Source: Frigidibacter mobilis
GTDB lineage: Bacteria; Pseudomonadota; Alphaproteobacteria; Rhodobacterales; Rhodobacteraceae
Reading direction: 5' to 3'
Length of the DNA: 64,000 nt
Assembly (NCBI RefSeq): GCF_001620265.1
Contig: NZ_CP012661.1
Coordinates: forward strand, 496,001-560,000
Shown here: piece after piece, positions 26,840 to 35,793 of the stretch
Numbering within the stretch: position 1 is the first letter of the stretch
Layout of the letters: the number at the start of each line of letters is the position of its first letter
Made by a program: the position numbers and the translations under genes
Notes under the pieces: model-generated
The model's database searches: none
Told to the model about the DNA's origin: nothing
What the model saw: the letters and a program-made list of their open reading frames with translations, nothing else

Positions 26840-28214
26840 TCACGCGAAAAGCTCTGCCAGTACGGTATCGAAGGTGGCGATCAGCCGGGCGATCTGCTTG
26901 CCGCTGGTCACCGGGCTGACAAGCATCATGTTGTGGAACGGCGCGATCAGGCAGCCGCGGTTCAGCAGCGCGGCATGGACCGCCGCCTCCAGCGCAGGGT
27001 GATGGGCCGCCGCCGCCTCGGTCCCGTTGCGCAGGGGGACGGGGTGACAGATGAACTCCACCCGCGCGCCGACGCGCAGCACATGCCAGGGCGCGTTGTG
27101 TCGGGCGATGGCGCCGGCCAGCCCCGCCTCCAGCCGCGCCGCGCCCTCTTCCATCCGGGCGAAGGCCTTGGGCGTCATCACCTCGGCCAGCGTGGCGCGC
27201 AGGGCGGCGAACTGCATCGGGTTGGCCGACAGGGTGGTGCCCATGCCGGAATGCCCCGGCGGGGCGGGTGTCGTTATAGGCGTGCAGCCGGGCTGCGACC
27301 TCGGACGTCATGCCCCAGGCCGCGGCGGGGATGCCGCCGGCGATGCACTTGCCGACCACGAACATGTCGGGCTGCAGCCCGTGCCGGCGGCTGTAGCCGC
27401 CAAGGCCCGAGGATTGGGTATGCGTCTCATCCAGGATTAGCAGCGCGCCATAATCGCTGGCCAGCCGGCGCAGGGCCTCGTGGAAACCGGGATCGGGCAG
27501 CACCATGCAGGCATTGGTCATCACCGGCTCTGCCAGCACCGCGGCGATGTCGCCGGCCTTCAGCGCCTCTTCGACCGCGGTCAGGTCGTTGAACTCTACC
27601 GCCACGGCAGTTTGCGTCAGGTCCGCGGCCTGCCCCACAAGCCCGGGTCGGGCGACGGTCTGCCCATCGACCAGTTGCACCATCGCCTCATCGACAGTGC
27701 CGTGATAGCAGCCCGAGAAGACCAGCACCTTGCGCCGCCCCGTTACCGCCCGGGCCACGCGCAGCGCGAAACGGTTGGCATCGGTTGCGGTGGTGGCGAT
27801 CTGCCAGTGCAGCGGGCCGAAGCGCTGTTGCAGCAGCGCCCCTACCGCCAGCGCATCCATCCCCGGCAGCATGGTGGTCAGTCCGCGCCGCGCCTGCTGA
27901 CGGATCGCCTTGGCGACCGGCGCCGGAGAGTGGCCGAACATGGATCCGGTGTCGCCAAGGCAGAAATCGTCCAGAACATGCCCGTCGATATCCTCGATCT
28001 GCGCTCCGCTGGCGCGCGCCACCACCATCGGGAAAGGCTGCGGCCAGTCGCGCATCCAGTGCATCGGTACCCCGTCCAGCCAGGCGCCGGCGCCTTCGGC
28101 CAGCGCGGCACGGGATTTGGGCCGGGCAGCGGCATAGGCGGTCGCCTCCCATTCGGCAAGCGCCGCGATGCGGGCAGGGGGAACGCCCGCGATCAGCGGG
28201 GTATGAGCGGGCAT
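26840..28214 (-). pseudogene. Class III PLP-dependent aminotransferase, broken by one frameshift
   Basis: The N-terminal 320 residues (ending RLHAYNDTRPAG) and the C-terminal 135 (from MGTTLSANPMQFAALRATLAEVM) lie in different frames. Removing one G from the GGGG run (plus strand CCCC 27254-27257) joins them as NDTRPAGHSGMGTTLSANP, the usual family sequence. PLP features are SGCYHGTVDEA, ILDETHTQ and the lysine in VVGKCIAGGIPAAAWG. The start is the ATG at 28214. Without correction the frame runs on into the next gene as a false 937-residue fusion. It is probably functional in the cell and paired with the downstream ligase. Confidence 0.82.
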
Positions 28215-28459
28215 GGGACAGCACCTGAAAGGCAAGGGGCGGGATGTTCTGTCCTATCGCGGCGATCCTCGCCCCGTCAATCGCGGCGCAGCGCGGCGGA
28301 TCGGTCCAATTGCACTGACTGGCAGGTGAACGATCACCGCTCTGGCGCGCGACGGTAACCCGATCTTAGCGGCTTTGCTCCAGCCTTGATGCTGAGCGCG
28401 GGGTGTGGGGCCCCGGCGGTCGCTGCCAGTAGGTGGCTGGTTTATCCGGGGTGGATATC

Positions 28460-28996
28460 ATGACATTCGAAGACCTGACGCGCATGCCGCTGGCATGTGC
28501 TGCCAAAGCCACGCGCGCCTTGCGTCGTGCCTTTCCGGCACTTGCCGTTGCCGCTGCATGTGCCGCGGCCCTTGAGCCGGCGCCGGCGGGGGCGCAAGCG
28601 ATCCGTGCGCCGCTCAAGATCCAGCCGCTGGTGATCCGCGACGATGCCGGCGGCCGGGTGGACTGGCGCGCGGCCGAGATCGCCGAGTTGCGCCGCGCCG
28701 GGCAGCTTGTGGAGCTGCGGGGCGAGTGCATGTCGGCCTGCACGATGTACCTGTCCTTGCCGGGGGTCTGCGTGGCTGCGAACACGACCTTTGGCTTTCA
28801 CGGGCCCTCGTTCTACGGCATCCCCCTCAACGCGCATGATTTCGACTATTGGTCGCAGGTGATCGCCGCCCATTATCCCGAGCCGATTGCCAGATGGTAC
28901 ATGTCCGAGGCACGGTTCTCGCTCAATCGAACCCGGCGGATCCGTGGCAGCGAACTGATCCGGATGGGTTATCCTGAATGCGGCAGCCCCGCTTAG
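28460..28996 (+). CDS. Exported ClpP-like protein (COG3904-type)
   Basis: A 178-residue protein. An N-terminal hydrophobic stretch (FPALAVAAACAAALEPAPAGAQA) looks like a signal peptide after a basic leader. The core, VELRGECMSACTMYLSLPGVCVAANTTFGFHGPSF, matches periplasmic ClpP/crotonase-fold proteins with a Ser nucleophile between cysteines and a following His. The four cysteines (C in GEC, SAC, GVC and PEC) may form disulfides in the periplasm. Substrate unknown; it stands alone upstream of the spermidine genes. Confidence 0.65.
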   Translation: MTFEDLTRMPLACAAKATRALRRAFPALAVAAACAAALEPAPAGAQAIRAPLKIQPLVIRDDAGGRVDWRAAEIAELRRAGQLVELRGECMSACTMYLSLPGVCVAANTTFGFHGPSFYGIPLNAHDFDYWSQVIAAHYPEPIARWYMSEARFSLNRTRRIRGSELIRMGYPECGSPA

Positions 28997-29148
28997 GCTG
29001 CAGCGTAGGGGGTGGACACGACACAGGCCGCGGGGCCCTTGCGGCGCAGTCTGTTCTCCCTTGCTGCGACCCCGGTTTTTCTTGAAACTGTCATGAGCTG
29101 TCCTTATAGCAACCGTTCGCATTCGTGCGCCGGTGCAAGGAGCAGCCC

Positions 29149-30255
29149 ATGTCCGTGTCGATACCCACCCCGCATTACCTGGTCGACGCCGCGGCGTTGC
29201 GCACGAACATGGAGAAGGTCGCCCGCCTGCGCGAGCTGTCGGGGGCCAAGGCGCTGCTGGCGCTGAAATGCTTCGCCACCTGGTCGGCCTTCGATTACAT
29301 GCGCCCCTACATGGACGGCACCACCTCCTCCTCGCTTTTCGAGCTGCGGCTGGGGCGCCAGAAGTTCGGCGGCGAGACCCATGCCTATTCCGTCGCCTGG
29401 GCCGAGGATGAGATCGACGAGGCGGTGGGCTATGCCGACAAGATCATCTTCAACTCCATCGGCCAGCTGGAACGATTTGCGGATCGCACCGAAGGCATTG
29501 CCCGCGGCTTGCGGCTGAACCCGCAGATCTCGACCAGCGGCTTCGACCTGGCCGACCCGGCGCGCCCGTTCAGCCGTCTGGGCGAATGGGACAGCGAGAA
29601 GATCGCGGGCGTGCTCGACAGGATTTCCGGGTTCATGATCCATTACAACTGCGAGAACGAGGATTTCGCCCTGTTCGACCGGCAGTTGACCGATATCGAG
29701 AACCGCTTCGGCAACCTGCTGGCGCAGGTGCAGTGGGTCAGCCTGGGCGGCGGCATCCACTTCACCGGCGAGGGCTATCCGCTGGAGGCGCTTGCGGCGC
29801 GGTTGAAGGCCTTTGCAGAGCGCTTCGGGGTGCAGGTCTACCTGGAACCCGGCGAGGCGGCGATCACCAGGACCGCGACGCTGGAAGTGACGGTGCTGGA
29901 TATCCTGCACAACGGCAAGGATCTGGCGGTGGTCGACAGCTCGATCGAGGCGCATCTGCTGGACCTGCTGATCTACCGGCTGCCCGCCAAGATCGCGCCG
30001 GACGAGGGCCCGCATCGCTACATGATCTGCGGCAAGTCCTGTCTGGCCGGGGATATTTTCGGCGAGTTTGCCTTCCCCGAGCGGCTGAAGGTCGGCGACC
30101 GGATCTCGGTACAGGACACGGCCGGTTACACGATGGTCAAGAAAAACTGGTTTAACGGCGTGAAGATGCCGGCGATTGCCATACGTGAGGTGGATGGAAC
30201 GGTGCGGCTGGTCCGCTCGTTCGGATACGAAGACTACGAAGCCAGCCTCTCCTGA
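29149..30255 (+). CDS. nspC: Carboxy(nor)spermidine decarboxylase
   Basis: A 368-residue alanine-racemase-fold PLP enzyme. The PLP lysine is in ALLALKCFATW; HYNCENEDF, SLGGGIHFTGEGYP, EPGEAAIT and MICGKSCLAGDIFGEF line the active site. It makes spermidine from carboxyspermidine in the alternative pathway common in alphaproteobacteria. AAGGAGC precedes the ATG at 29149. The dehydrogenase follows after 65 bases. Confidence 0.93.
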   Translation: MSVSIPTPHYLVDAAALRTNMEKVARLRELSGAKALLALKCFATWSAFDYMRPYMDGTTSSSLFELRLGRQKFGGETHAYSVAWAEDEIDEAVGYADKIIFNSIGQLERFADRTEGIARGLRLNPQISTSGFDLADPARPFSRLGEWDSEKIAGVLDRISGFMIHYNCENEDFALFDRQLTDIENRFGNLLAQVQWVSLGGGIHFTGEGYPLEALAARLKAFAERFGVQVYLEPGEAAITRTATLEVTVLDILHNGKDLAVVDSSIEAHLLDLLIYRLPAKIAPDEGPHRYMICGKSCLAGDIFGEFAFPERLKVGDRISVQDTAGYTMVKKNWFNGVKMPAIAIREVDGTVRLVRSFGYEDYEASLS

Positions 30256-30320
30256 GGAGGCGCCCCTGCCTTGCCGCGGCAAGGCCCTTTTCCCGGACGG
30301 TCAAAAGGAGACGGTAGGAA

Positions 30321-31556
30321 TTGAAACGGAACGTGCTCATCATCGGCGCCGGTGGCGTGGCCCAGGTCGTCGCGCATAAATGCGCGCAGAACAATGACTT
30401 GCTGGGTGATCTTCACATCGCCTCGCGCAGGGTTGGCAAATGCGAGGCAATCATCGCCAGCGTGAATGACAAGGGCGCGATGAAGGTGCCGGGCACGTTC
30501 GCGGCCCATGCCGTCGATGCGATGGACAGCGCCGCGGTGGCGGCGCTGATCCGCGAGACGGGGGCGCAGATCGTCATCAATGTCGGCAGCGCCTTCGTCA
30601 ACATGACGGTGCTGCAGGCCTGCATCGAGACCGGGGCGGCGTATCTCGATACCGCGATCCATGAGGATCCGGCGAAGATCTGCGAGACGCCGCCGTGGTA
30701 TGGCAACTATGAATGGAAGCGCCGCGAGGCCTGCGAGGCGGCGGGGGTGACGGCCATCCTGGGGATCGGTTTCGATCCGGGAGTGGTGAATGCCTATGCG
30801 CGGCTGGCGGCGGAGGACTATCTGGACACGGTCGAAAGCATTGATATCGTTGATATCAATGCCGGAAGCCACGGCCGCTGGTTCGCCACCAACTTCGACC
30901 CCGAGATCAACTTCCGCGAGTTTACCGGCACCGTCTACAGCTGGCAGAACGGCGGCTGGCAAGAGAACACCATGTTCGAGGTCGGCAAGGTCTGGGACCT
31001 GCCGGTGGTGGGGCCGCAGAAGGCTTACCTGACCGGGCATGACGAGGTGCATTCGCTGGCGGCGAACTATCCGGGGGCCGATGTGCGGTTCTGGATGGGG
31101 TTCGGGGATCACTATATCAACGTGTTTACCGTTTTGAAAAACCTCGGACTTTTGTCCGAGAAGCCGGTGAAGACGGCGGAGGGGCAGGAGGTTGTGCCGC
31201 TCAAGGTGGTGAAGGCGGTGCTGCCCGATCCGGCGAGCCTGGCGCCCGACTATACGGGCAAGACCTGCATCGGCGACGTGGTGCGCGGCACGAAGGACGG
31301 CCAGCCGCGCGAGTTGTTCATCTACAACGTCGCGGACCATGCGGAAGCCTTCCAAGAGGTTGGTTCGCAAGGGATTTCCTATACCGCCGGGGTGCCGCCC
31401 GTTGCTGCCGCGATCCTGATCGCGCGGGGGGATTGGGACATTGGCCGGATGGCGAATGTCGAGGAATTGCCGCCGATGGCCTTCCTGACAGAGCTGCACC
31501 GGCTGGGCCTGTCGACCCGGATCCGGGAAGGCGAGAGCGATCTGCCGGTCACCTGA
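30321..31556 (+). CDS. Carboxy(nor)spermidine dehydrogenase (saccharopine dehydrogenase family)
   Basis: A 411-residue NADPH enzyme with an N-terminal Rossmann motif VLIIGAGGVAQVVAHKCA and the family segment NVGSAFVNMTVLQACIETGAAYLDTA. It condenses aspartate semialdehyde with putrescine, supplying the decarboxylase upstream. The start is TTG at 30321, with AAGGAG and AGGAA upstream. A strong terminator follows. Confidence 0.92.
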   Translation: MKRNVLIIGAGGVAQVVAHKCAQNNDLLGDLHIASRRVGKCEAIIASVNDKGAMKVPGTFAAHAVDAMDSAAVAALIRETGAQIVINVGSAFVNMTVLQACIETGAAYLDTAIHEDPAKICETPPWYGNYEWKRREACEAAGVTAILGIGFDPGVVNAYARLAAEDYLDTVESIDIVDINAGSHGRWFATNFDPEINFREFTGTVYSWQNGGWQENTMFEVGKVWDLPVVGPQKAYLTGHDEVHSLAANYPGADVRFWMGFGDHYINVFTVLKNLGLLSEKPVKTAEGQEVVPLKVVKAVLPDPASLAPDYTGKTCIGDVVRGTKDGQPRELFIYNVADHAEAFQEVGSQGISYTAGVPPVAAAILIARGDWDIGRMANVEELPPMAFLTELHRLGLSTRIREGESDLPVT

Positions 31557-31576
31557 ACCGGCTGCGAGCGACAGGA

Positions 31577-31604
31577 AAGGCCGCCCTTCGGGGCGGCCTT
31601 TTTT
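31577..31604 (+). terminator. Terminator of the spermidine operon
   Basis: AAGGCCGCC/GGCGGCCTT stem with a CTTCGG loop, followed by a T-run, 20 bases past the dehydrogenase stop. Confidence 0.92.
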
Positions 31605-31629
31605 GCTGTCCGGGCGAGGTATGGAACGC

Positions 31630-31644
31630 GTATGGAATCCATAC
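31630..31644. repeat. Short perfect palindrome between convergent genes
   Basis: GTATGGA-A-TCCATAC, 7-1-7. Together with the preceding TGGAACGCG it resembles the sequence TGGAACCCGTATGGA near 8494-8515, upstream of the chorismate mutase. Function unknown. Confidence 0.4.
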
Positions 31645-31669
31645 AGATGCCATATGTAAACCGAAACGC

Positions 31670-32176
31670 TCAGGCGTTTTCGGGATCGCCGAGCCGGAAC
31701 ACCTTGGCGATGCGGTCCACCGGGGTTCCGTCCCTGAGCGGCACGCCGGGATAGACCCGGTAGTCCTGAAACCCCATCGAGGAGTAGAACGCCAGCCCGC
31801 CGGTATTGTCGGCGCGGATGGTGGCGTCGATGGCCTCGATGCCTTCCGCCTCGCACCAGGCCCGGCTGGCGGCAAAGAGGGCGCGGCCGGCGCCGGGGAC
31901 GCGCGGGCTGCGGCGGGTGAAGGTGCCGACGGAGAGCCAGCCGGTCGGCAGGTTCGGGTCGCGGCCGAGGTGCTGGAAGCCGGCGGGCCGGCCCTTGGCA
32001 TCAAGCACGGTGAAGCCGGCGGCGTGGTTCGGGCCGTGGTAGTAGGCGGCGCCGAACTGTTCGGTGGTGAAGGGGCGTTCATGCGCCGTGGTGCCGCCGG
32101 CGGCGATGATGTCGTTGAGGATCGCGCGCAGGGGTTCGATGTCGTCGGGGTGCATCGGGCGGACTTCGGGTGTCAT
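31670..32176 (-). CDS. GNAT N-acetyltransferase, phosphinothricin acetyltransferase-like
   Basis: A 168-residue acetyltransferase: VRPMHPDDIEPLRAILNDIIAAGGTTAHERPF at the N-terminus, the CoA-binding region [21 protein letters not shown], and NTGGLAFYSSMGFQDYRVY. The family acetylates small amines, including methionine sulfoximine-like compounds. The ATG at 32176 has AAAGG upstream. Alone on its strand. Confidence 0.85.
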   Translation of the reverse strand: MTPEVRPMHPDDIEPLRAILNDIIAAGGTTAHERPFTTEQFGAAYYHGPNHAAGFTVLDAKGRPAGFQHLGRDPNLPTGWLSVGTFTRRSPRVPGAGRALFAASRAWCEAEGIEAIDATIRADNTGGLAFYSSMGFQDYRVYPGVPLRDGTPVDRIAKVFRLGDPENA

Positions 32177-32392
32177 GCGGGGGCCTTTGCGGGGATATGT
32201 CGCGGGGCAACCTGCGGCAAAGGCGGGGCGGGGGCAAGCGAGGGGGGGCGGGCGGTGGCCATATTCCTGCGATCTGCGGGCAGGGCGCCCCGGCGCGATC
32301 AGGCGGCTTGCCAGTGGCAAGCCGACCGCGCCGGTTGCCCGAAGGCGCAAGCCGCGGGGCAAACGGAGGGTGCAGCCTGATGGGAGGGTGCC

Positions 32393-32481
32393 AAATTCTG
32401 ATGGGACCGCCCAGGTGGGCACGTATGTGCCCGCCCCCGGAGGGCGGTCACATCAGAATTTCGTCGACGGCCGAAATTCTG
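32393..32481 (+). promoter_or_regulatory. Nested inverted repeats with two mutually exclusive stems upstream of ugpB
   Basis: AAATTCTGATG (32393-32403) pairs perfectly with CATCAGAATTT (32451-32461). Inside lie GACCGCCC/GGGCGGTC (32405-32412 and 32442-32449) and GGGCAC-GTAT-GTGCCC (32417-32432). CAGAATTTCG (32454-32463) can instead pair with CGAAATTCTG (32472-32481), a 10-bp stem with an 8-base loop. The two stems share CAGAATTT and cannot form together, the layout of an attenuator or riboswitch-like switch. No ORF with coding character covers it. A small non-autonomous mobile element is the main alternative. Confidence 0.55.
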
Positions 32482-32558
32482 GACAGCGCCAGTTGCAGCC
32501 GGCGCGCTGCACGAGTGGGGTGCACCCGCTTCCCCCTCCTTCCTGACCGATTGGTAAA

Positions 32559-32587
32559 CTGTCACGAAATCGCATCCGAACCGTCAC
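32559..32587 (+). promoter_or_regulatory. Candidate Pho boxes in the ugpB promoter
   Basis: CTGTCAC (32559-32565), TCGCATC (32570-32576) and CCGTCAC (32581-32587) are spaced at 11 bp with 4-base gaps GAAA and CGAA. PhoB sites are 7-bp CTGTCAT/C repeats with 4-bp spacers. The outer copies match well and the middle one poorly. Position 48 bases before ugpB fits phosphate-starvation control. Confidence 0.6.
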
Positions 32588-32634
32588 ATGGCGCGCCTAA
32601 ACCGCATCCATCCGATCAAACCCGAGGTGATTTC

Positions 32635-33954
32635 ATGATCCGCACCGTGACCGTTTCCAGCCTCGCGCTGATGGCCAGCCTGTCGGCTGCCGAGGCCCGC
32701 ACCGAACTCCAGTGGTGGCACGCTATGGGCGGCGAACTGGGCGCCAAGCTGGAAGAGATCGTCGCCGGCTACAATGCCAGCCAGGACGAGTACACCGTGA
32801 TCCCGTCCTTCAAGGGCACCTACCCGGAAACGATGACCGCGGCGATTGCCGCCTTCCGCGCCAAGGAACAGCCGGCCATCGTGCAGGTGTTCGAGGTCGG
32901 CACCGGCACGATGATGGCCGCCAAGGGCGCCGTCTATCCAGTCTATCAGCTGATGGCGGACATGGGCGAGCCCTTCGACCCCTCGGCCTTCCTGTCCTCG
33001 GTGGTGGGCTATTACACCGATACCGAAGGCAACATGCTGTCGATGCCGTTCAACTCGTCGACGCCGATCCTCTACTACAACAAGGACGTGTTCGAGAAGG
33101 CCGGGCTGGACCGCAACACCCCGCCGAAAACCTGGGCCGAGGTCGAAGAGTTCGGCAAGAAGATCATGGAGTCGGGCGCGGCGCCCTGCGGCTTCACCAC
33201 CGGCTGGATCAGCTGGGTGCAGCTGGAAAACCTGTCGGCCTGGCACAACCAGCCGATCGGCACGCTGGAGAACGGCTTTGGCGGTCTGGAGACCGAGCTG
33301 ACCGTGAACGGCCCGGTGCAGGTGAAGCACTGGGAGAACCTGAAGAAGTGGCAGGACTCGGGCCTGTTCCAGTATGGCGGGCCGACCGGCGGCGCCGATG
33401 CTCCGCCGAAATTCTACGCCCAGGAATGCGCGATCTACATGAACTCCTCGGCCAGCCGCGCCGGCGTGGTGGCCAATGCCAAGGATTTCGAGGTCGGCTA
33501 CGGGATGCTGCCCTATTATGACGACGTGGAAGGCGCGCCGCAGAACTCGATCATCGGCGGGGCGACGCTCTGGGTGCTTCAGGGCCGCGACGATGCCGAG
33601 TACAAGGGCGTGGCCGACTTCTTCAGCTACCTCTCCTCGCCCGAAGTGCAGGCCGACTGGCACCAGTTCTCTGGCTATCTGCCGATCACGCAGGCGGCCT
33701 GGGATCTGTCGAAGGAGCAGGGCTTCTATGAGGCCAACCCGGGCGCCGATGTGTCGATCCAGCAGATCACGCTGAACGAGCCGACCGAGAACTCCAAGGG
33801 CCTGCGCTTCGGCAACTATGTCCAGATCCGCACGGTCATCGACGAAGAGTTCCAGGCGCTGCTGTCGGGCCAGAAGGATGCGCAGGGCGCGCTGGATGAC
33901 CTGGTGGCGCGCGGCAACGTGCTGATCCGCGAGTTTGAAGCGGCGAACAAGTAA
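32635..33954 (+). CDS. ugpB: sn-glycerol-3-phosphate ABC transporter, substrate-binding protein
   Basis: A 439-residue periplasmic binding protein with a short signal (MIRTVTVSSLALMASLSAAEA). The mature part begins RTELQWWHAMGGELGAKLEEIVAGYNASQ; typical UgpB segments include SFKGTYPETMTAAIAAFRA, MPFNSSTPILYYNKDVFEKAGLD and FTTGWISWVQLENLSAWHN. GAGGTG precedes the ATG. First gene of ugpBAEC, downstream of Pho-box-like repeats. Confidence 0.95.
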   Translation: MIRTVTVSSLALMASLSAAEARTELQWWHAMGGELGAKLEEIVAGYNASQDEYTVIPSFKGTYPETMTAAIAAFRAKEQPAIVQVFEVGTGTMMAAKGAVYPVYQLMADMGEPFDPSAFLSSVVGYYTDTEGNMLSMPFNSSTPILYYNKDVFEKAGLDRNTPPKTWAEVEEFGKKIMESGAAPCGFTTGWISWVQLENLSAWHNQPIGTLENGFGGLETELTVNGPVQVKHWENLKKWQDSGLFQYGGPTGGADAPPKFYAQECAIYMNSSASRAGVVANAKDFEVGYGMLPYYDDVEGAPQNSIIGGATLWVLQGRDDAEYKGVADFFSYLSSPEVQADWHQFSGYLPITQAAWDLSKEQGFYEANPGADVSIQQITLNEPTENSKGLRFGNYVQIRTVIDEEFQALLSGQKDAQGALDDLVARGNVLIREFEAANK

Positions 33955-33967
33955 GGCGCAAGCCTGG

Positions 33968-33999
33968 CCCGCCCGCGCCCCCGTGACGGCGCGGGCGGG
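33968..33999 (+). other. Strong stem-loop between ugpB and ugpA
   Basis: CCCGCCCGCGCC and GGCGCGGGCGGG form a perfect 12-bp stem with an 8-base loop, followed by TTCGTGTTT. As in other binding-protein operons, it probably protects the ugpB 3' end or partly terminates, giving an excess of binding protein over membrane subunits. Confidence 0.6.
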
Positions 34000-34049
34000 T
34001 TCGTGTTTCCTCCCCCAGGCGCCCGCGCCGTGACCCGGACCCATTCGCC

Positions 34050-34928
34050 ATGAAGCGCACGATCTTCGGCAATCAGTGGCTGCCCTGGCTGCTGCTGGCC
34101 CCGCAGCTGGCGGTGACGCTGGTGTTCTTCCTGTGGCCCGCCGGGCAGGCGGTGCGGCAGAGCTTCCTGCGCGAGGATGCCTTTGGCCTGAAGACGACCT
34201 TTGTCGGATTGCAGAACTACGTGGCGCTGCTGCACGATCCGCAATACCTGAACGCGATGCAGGTGACGGCGGTGTTTTCCATCTCGGTCGCGGTGCTGTC
34301 GCTGGGGCTGGCGCTGCTGCTGGCGCTGGCGGTGGACCGGATGCTGCGTTCGGCGCGGCTCTATACCACGCTGCTGGTCTGGCCCTATGCGGTGGCGCCG
34401 GTGGTGGCGGGGATCATGTGGTGGTTCATCTTCAACCCGACCATCGGCATCATGCCCTATGTGCTGCGGCAGATGGGGTACAACTGGAACCACGGGCTGA
34501 ACGGCAATGACGCGATGGTGCTGGTGGTGGTCGCGGCAAGCTGGAAGCAGGTCAGCTACAACTTCCTGTTCTTCGTGGCGGGGCTGCAGGCGATCCCGGC
34601 CAGCCTGCGCGAGGCGGCGGCCATCGACGGGGCGGGGCCGGTGAAGCGGTTCTTCACCATCACCCTGCCGCTGCTGTCGCCCACGACCTTCTTCCTGCTG
34701 GTGGTGACGATCACCTACACGCTGTTCGACACCTTTCCGGTGATCCATGCCACGACCGAGGGCGGGCCGGCGCAATCGACCAATATCCTTGTCTACAAGG
34801 TGTTCAATGACGGGTTCATCGGACTGAACCTTGGCTCTTCGGCCGCGCAGTCGGTGATCCTGATGGCGCTCGTGATTGGGCTGACGGTGATCCAGTTCCG
34901 CTGGATCGAGCGGCGGGTGGAGTACTGA
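34050..34928 (+). CDS. ugpA: sn-glycerol-3-phosphate ABC transporter, permease UgpA
   Basis: A 292-residue inner-membrane permease with six membrane segments and the ABC-contact EAA loop [26 protein letters not shown] near 188-213. Next gene starts 2 bases later. Confidence 0.95.
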   Translation: MKRTIFGNQWLPWLLLAPQLAVTLVFFLWPAGQAVRQSFLREDAFGLKTTFVGLQNYVALLHDPQYLNAMQVTAVFSISVAVLSLGLALLLALAVDRMLRSARLYTTLLVWPYAVAPVVAGIMWWFIFNPTIGIMPYVLRQMGYNWNHGLNGNDAMVLVVVAASWKQVSYNFLFFVAGLQAIPASLREAAAIDGAGPVKRFFTITLPLLSPTTFFLLVVTITYTLFDTFPVIHATTEGGPAQSTNILVYKVFNDGFIGLNLGSSAAQSVILMALVIGLTVIQFRWIERRVEY

Positions 34929-34930
34929 AC

Positions 34931-35779
34931 ATGGTGGAAAACCGCCCGATCCTGACCCTGCTGGCGCATCTGGTGCTGATCCTGGGGGTGCTGACCGTGG
35001 CCTTCCCGGTGTGGCTGGCCTTCGTTGCCTCGACCCATGAGGCGACGGCCTTCACCTCGGGGGTGATCCCGCTCTGGCCCGGCACGCATGGGGCGGATAC
35101 CTATGCCACGATGCTGGGGCAGGGGATGTCCACCTCGGGGGCGCCGCCGCTGCTGCGGATGATGGCGAACTCGCTGGTGATGGCGCTTATCATCGCCTGC
35201 GGCAAGATCGCCATTTCCGTCACCTCGGCCTTTGCCATCGTCTATTTCCGCTTTCCGTTCCGCAACCTGGCGTTCTGGCTGATCTTCATCACGCTGATGC
35301 TGCCGGTCGAGGTGCGGATCGTGCCGACCTTCAAGGTGGTGGCGGATCTGGGGCTGCTGAACAGCTATGCCGGGCTGACGGTGCCGCTGATCGCCTCGGC
35401 CACGGCGACCTTCCTGTTCCGGCAGGTGTTCCTGACCATCCCCGACGAGTTGATGGAGGCGGCGCGGATCGACGGCGCCGGGCCGATGAAGTTCTTCCGC
35501 GACATGCTGATCCCGCTGTCGCGCACCAATATCGCGGCGCTGTTCGTCATCCTCTTCATCTATGGCTGGAACCAGTATCTGTGGCCGCTGCTGGTGACGA
35601 CGGATGCCAGGTTCTACACCGTTGTCGCCGGGATCAAGCGCATGGCCGATGTGGCCGACGCGATCCCGCAATGGAATTTCGTGATGGCCGCGGTGATGCT
35701 TGCCATGCTGCCGCCGGTGGCGGTGGTGGTGTTCATGCAGCGGCTGTTCGTCAAGGGTCTGGTCGAGACCGAGAAATAA
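34931..35779 (+). CDS. ugpE: sn-glycerol-3-phosphate ABC transporter, permease UgpE
   Basis: A 282-residue permease with six membrane segments and the EAA loop [25 protein letters not shown]. UgpE hallmark segments [31 protein letters not shown] and [11 protein letters not shown] are present. Confidence 0.95.
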   Translation: MVENRPILTLLAHLVLILGVLTVAFPVWLAFVASTHEATAFTSGVIPLWPGTHGADTYATMLGQGMSTSGAPPLLRMMANSLVMALIIACGKIAISVTSAFAIVYFRFPFRNLAFWLIFITLMLPVEVRIVPTFKVVADLGLLNSYAGLTVPLIASATATFLFRQVFLTIPDELMEAARIDGAGPMKFFRDMLIPLSRTNIAALFVILFIYGWNQYLWPLLVTTDARFYTVVAGIKRMADVADAIPQWNFVMAAVMLAMLPPVAVVVFMQRLFVKGLVETEK

Positions 35780-35793
35780 CGAGGATAACGGAT

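Noticed and set aside
25422..28235. A 937-residue aminotransferase-glutamine synthetase fusion
   Set aside because: The fusion arises only from a one-base insertion in a C run; the missing aminotransferase C-terminus is present in the neighbouring frame.
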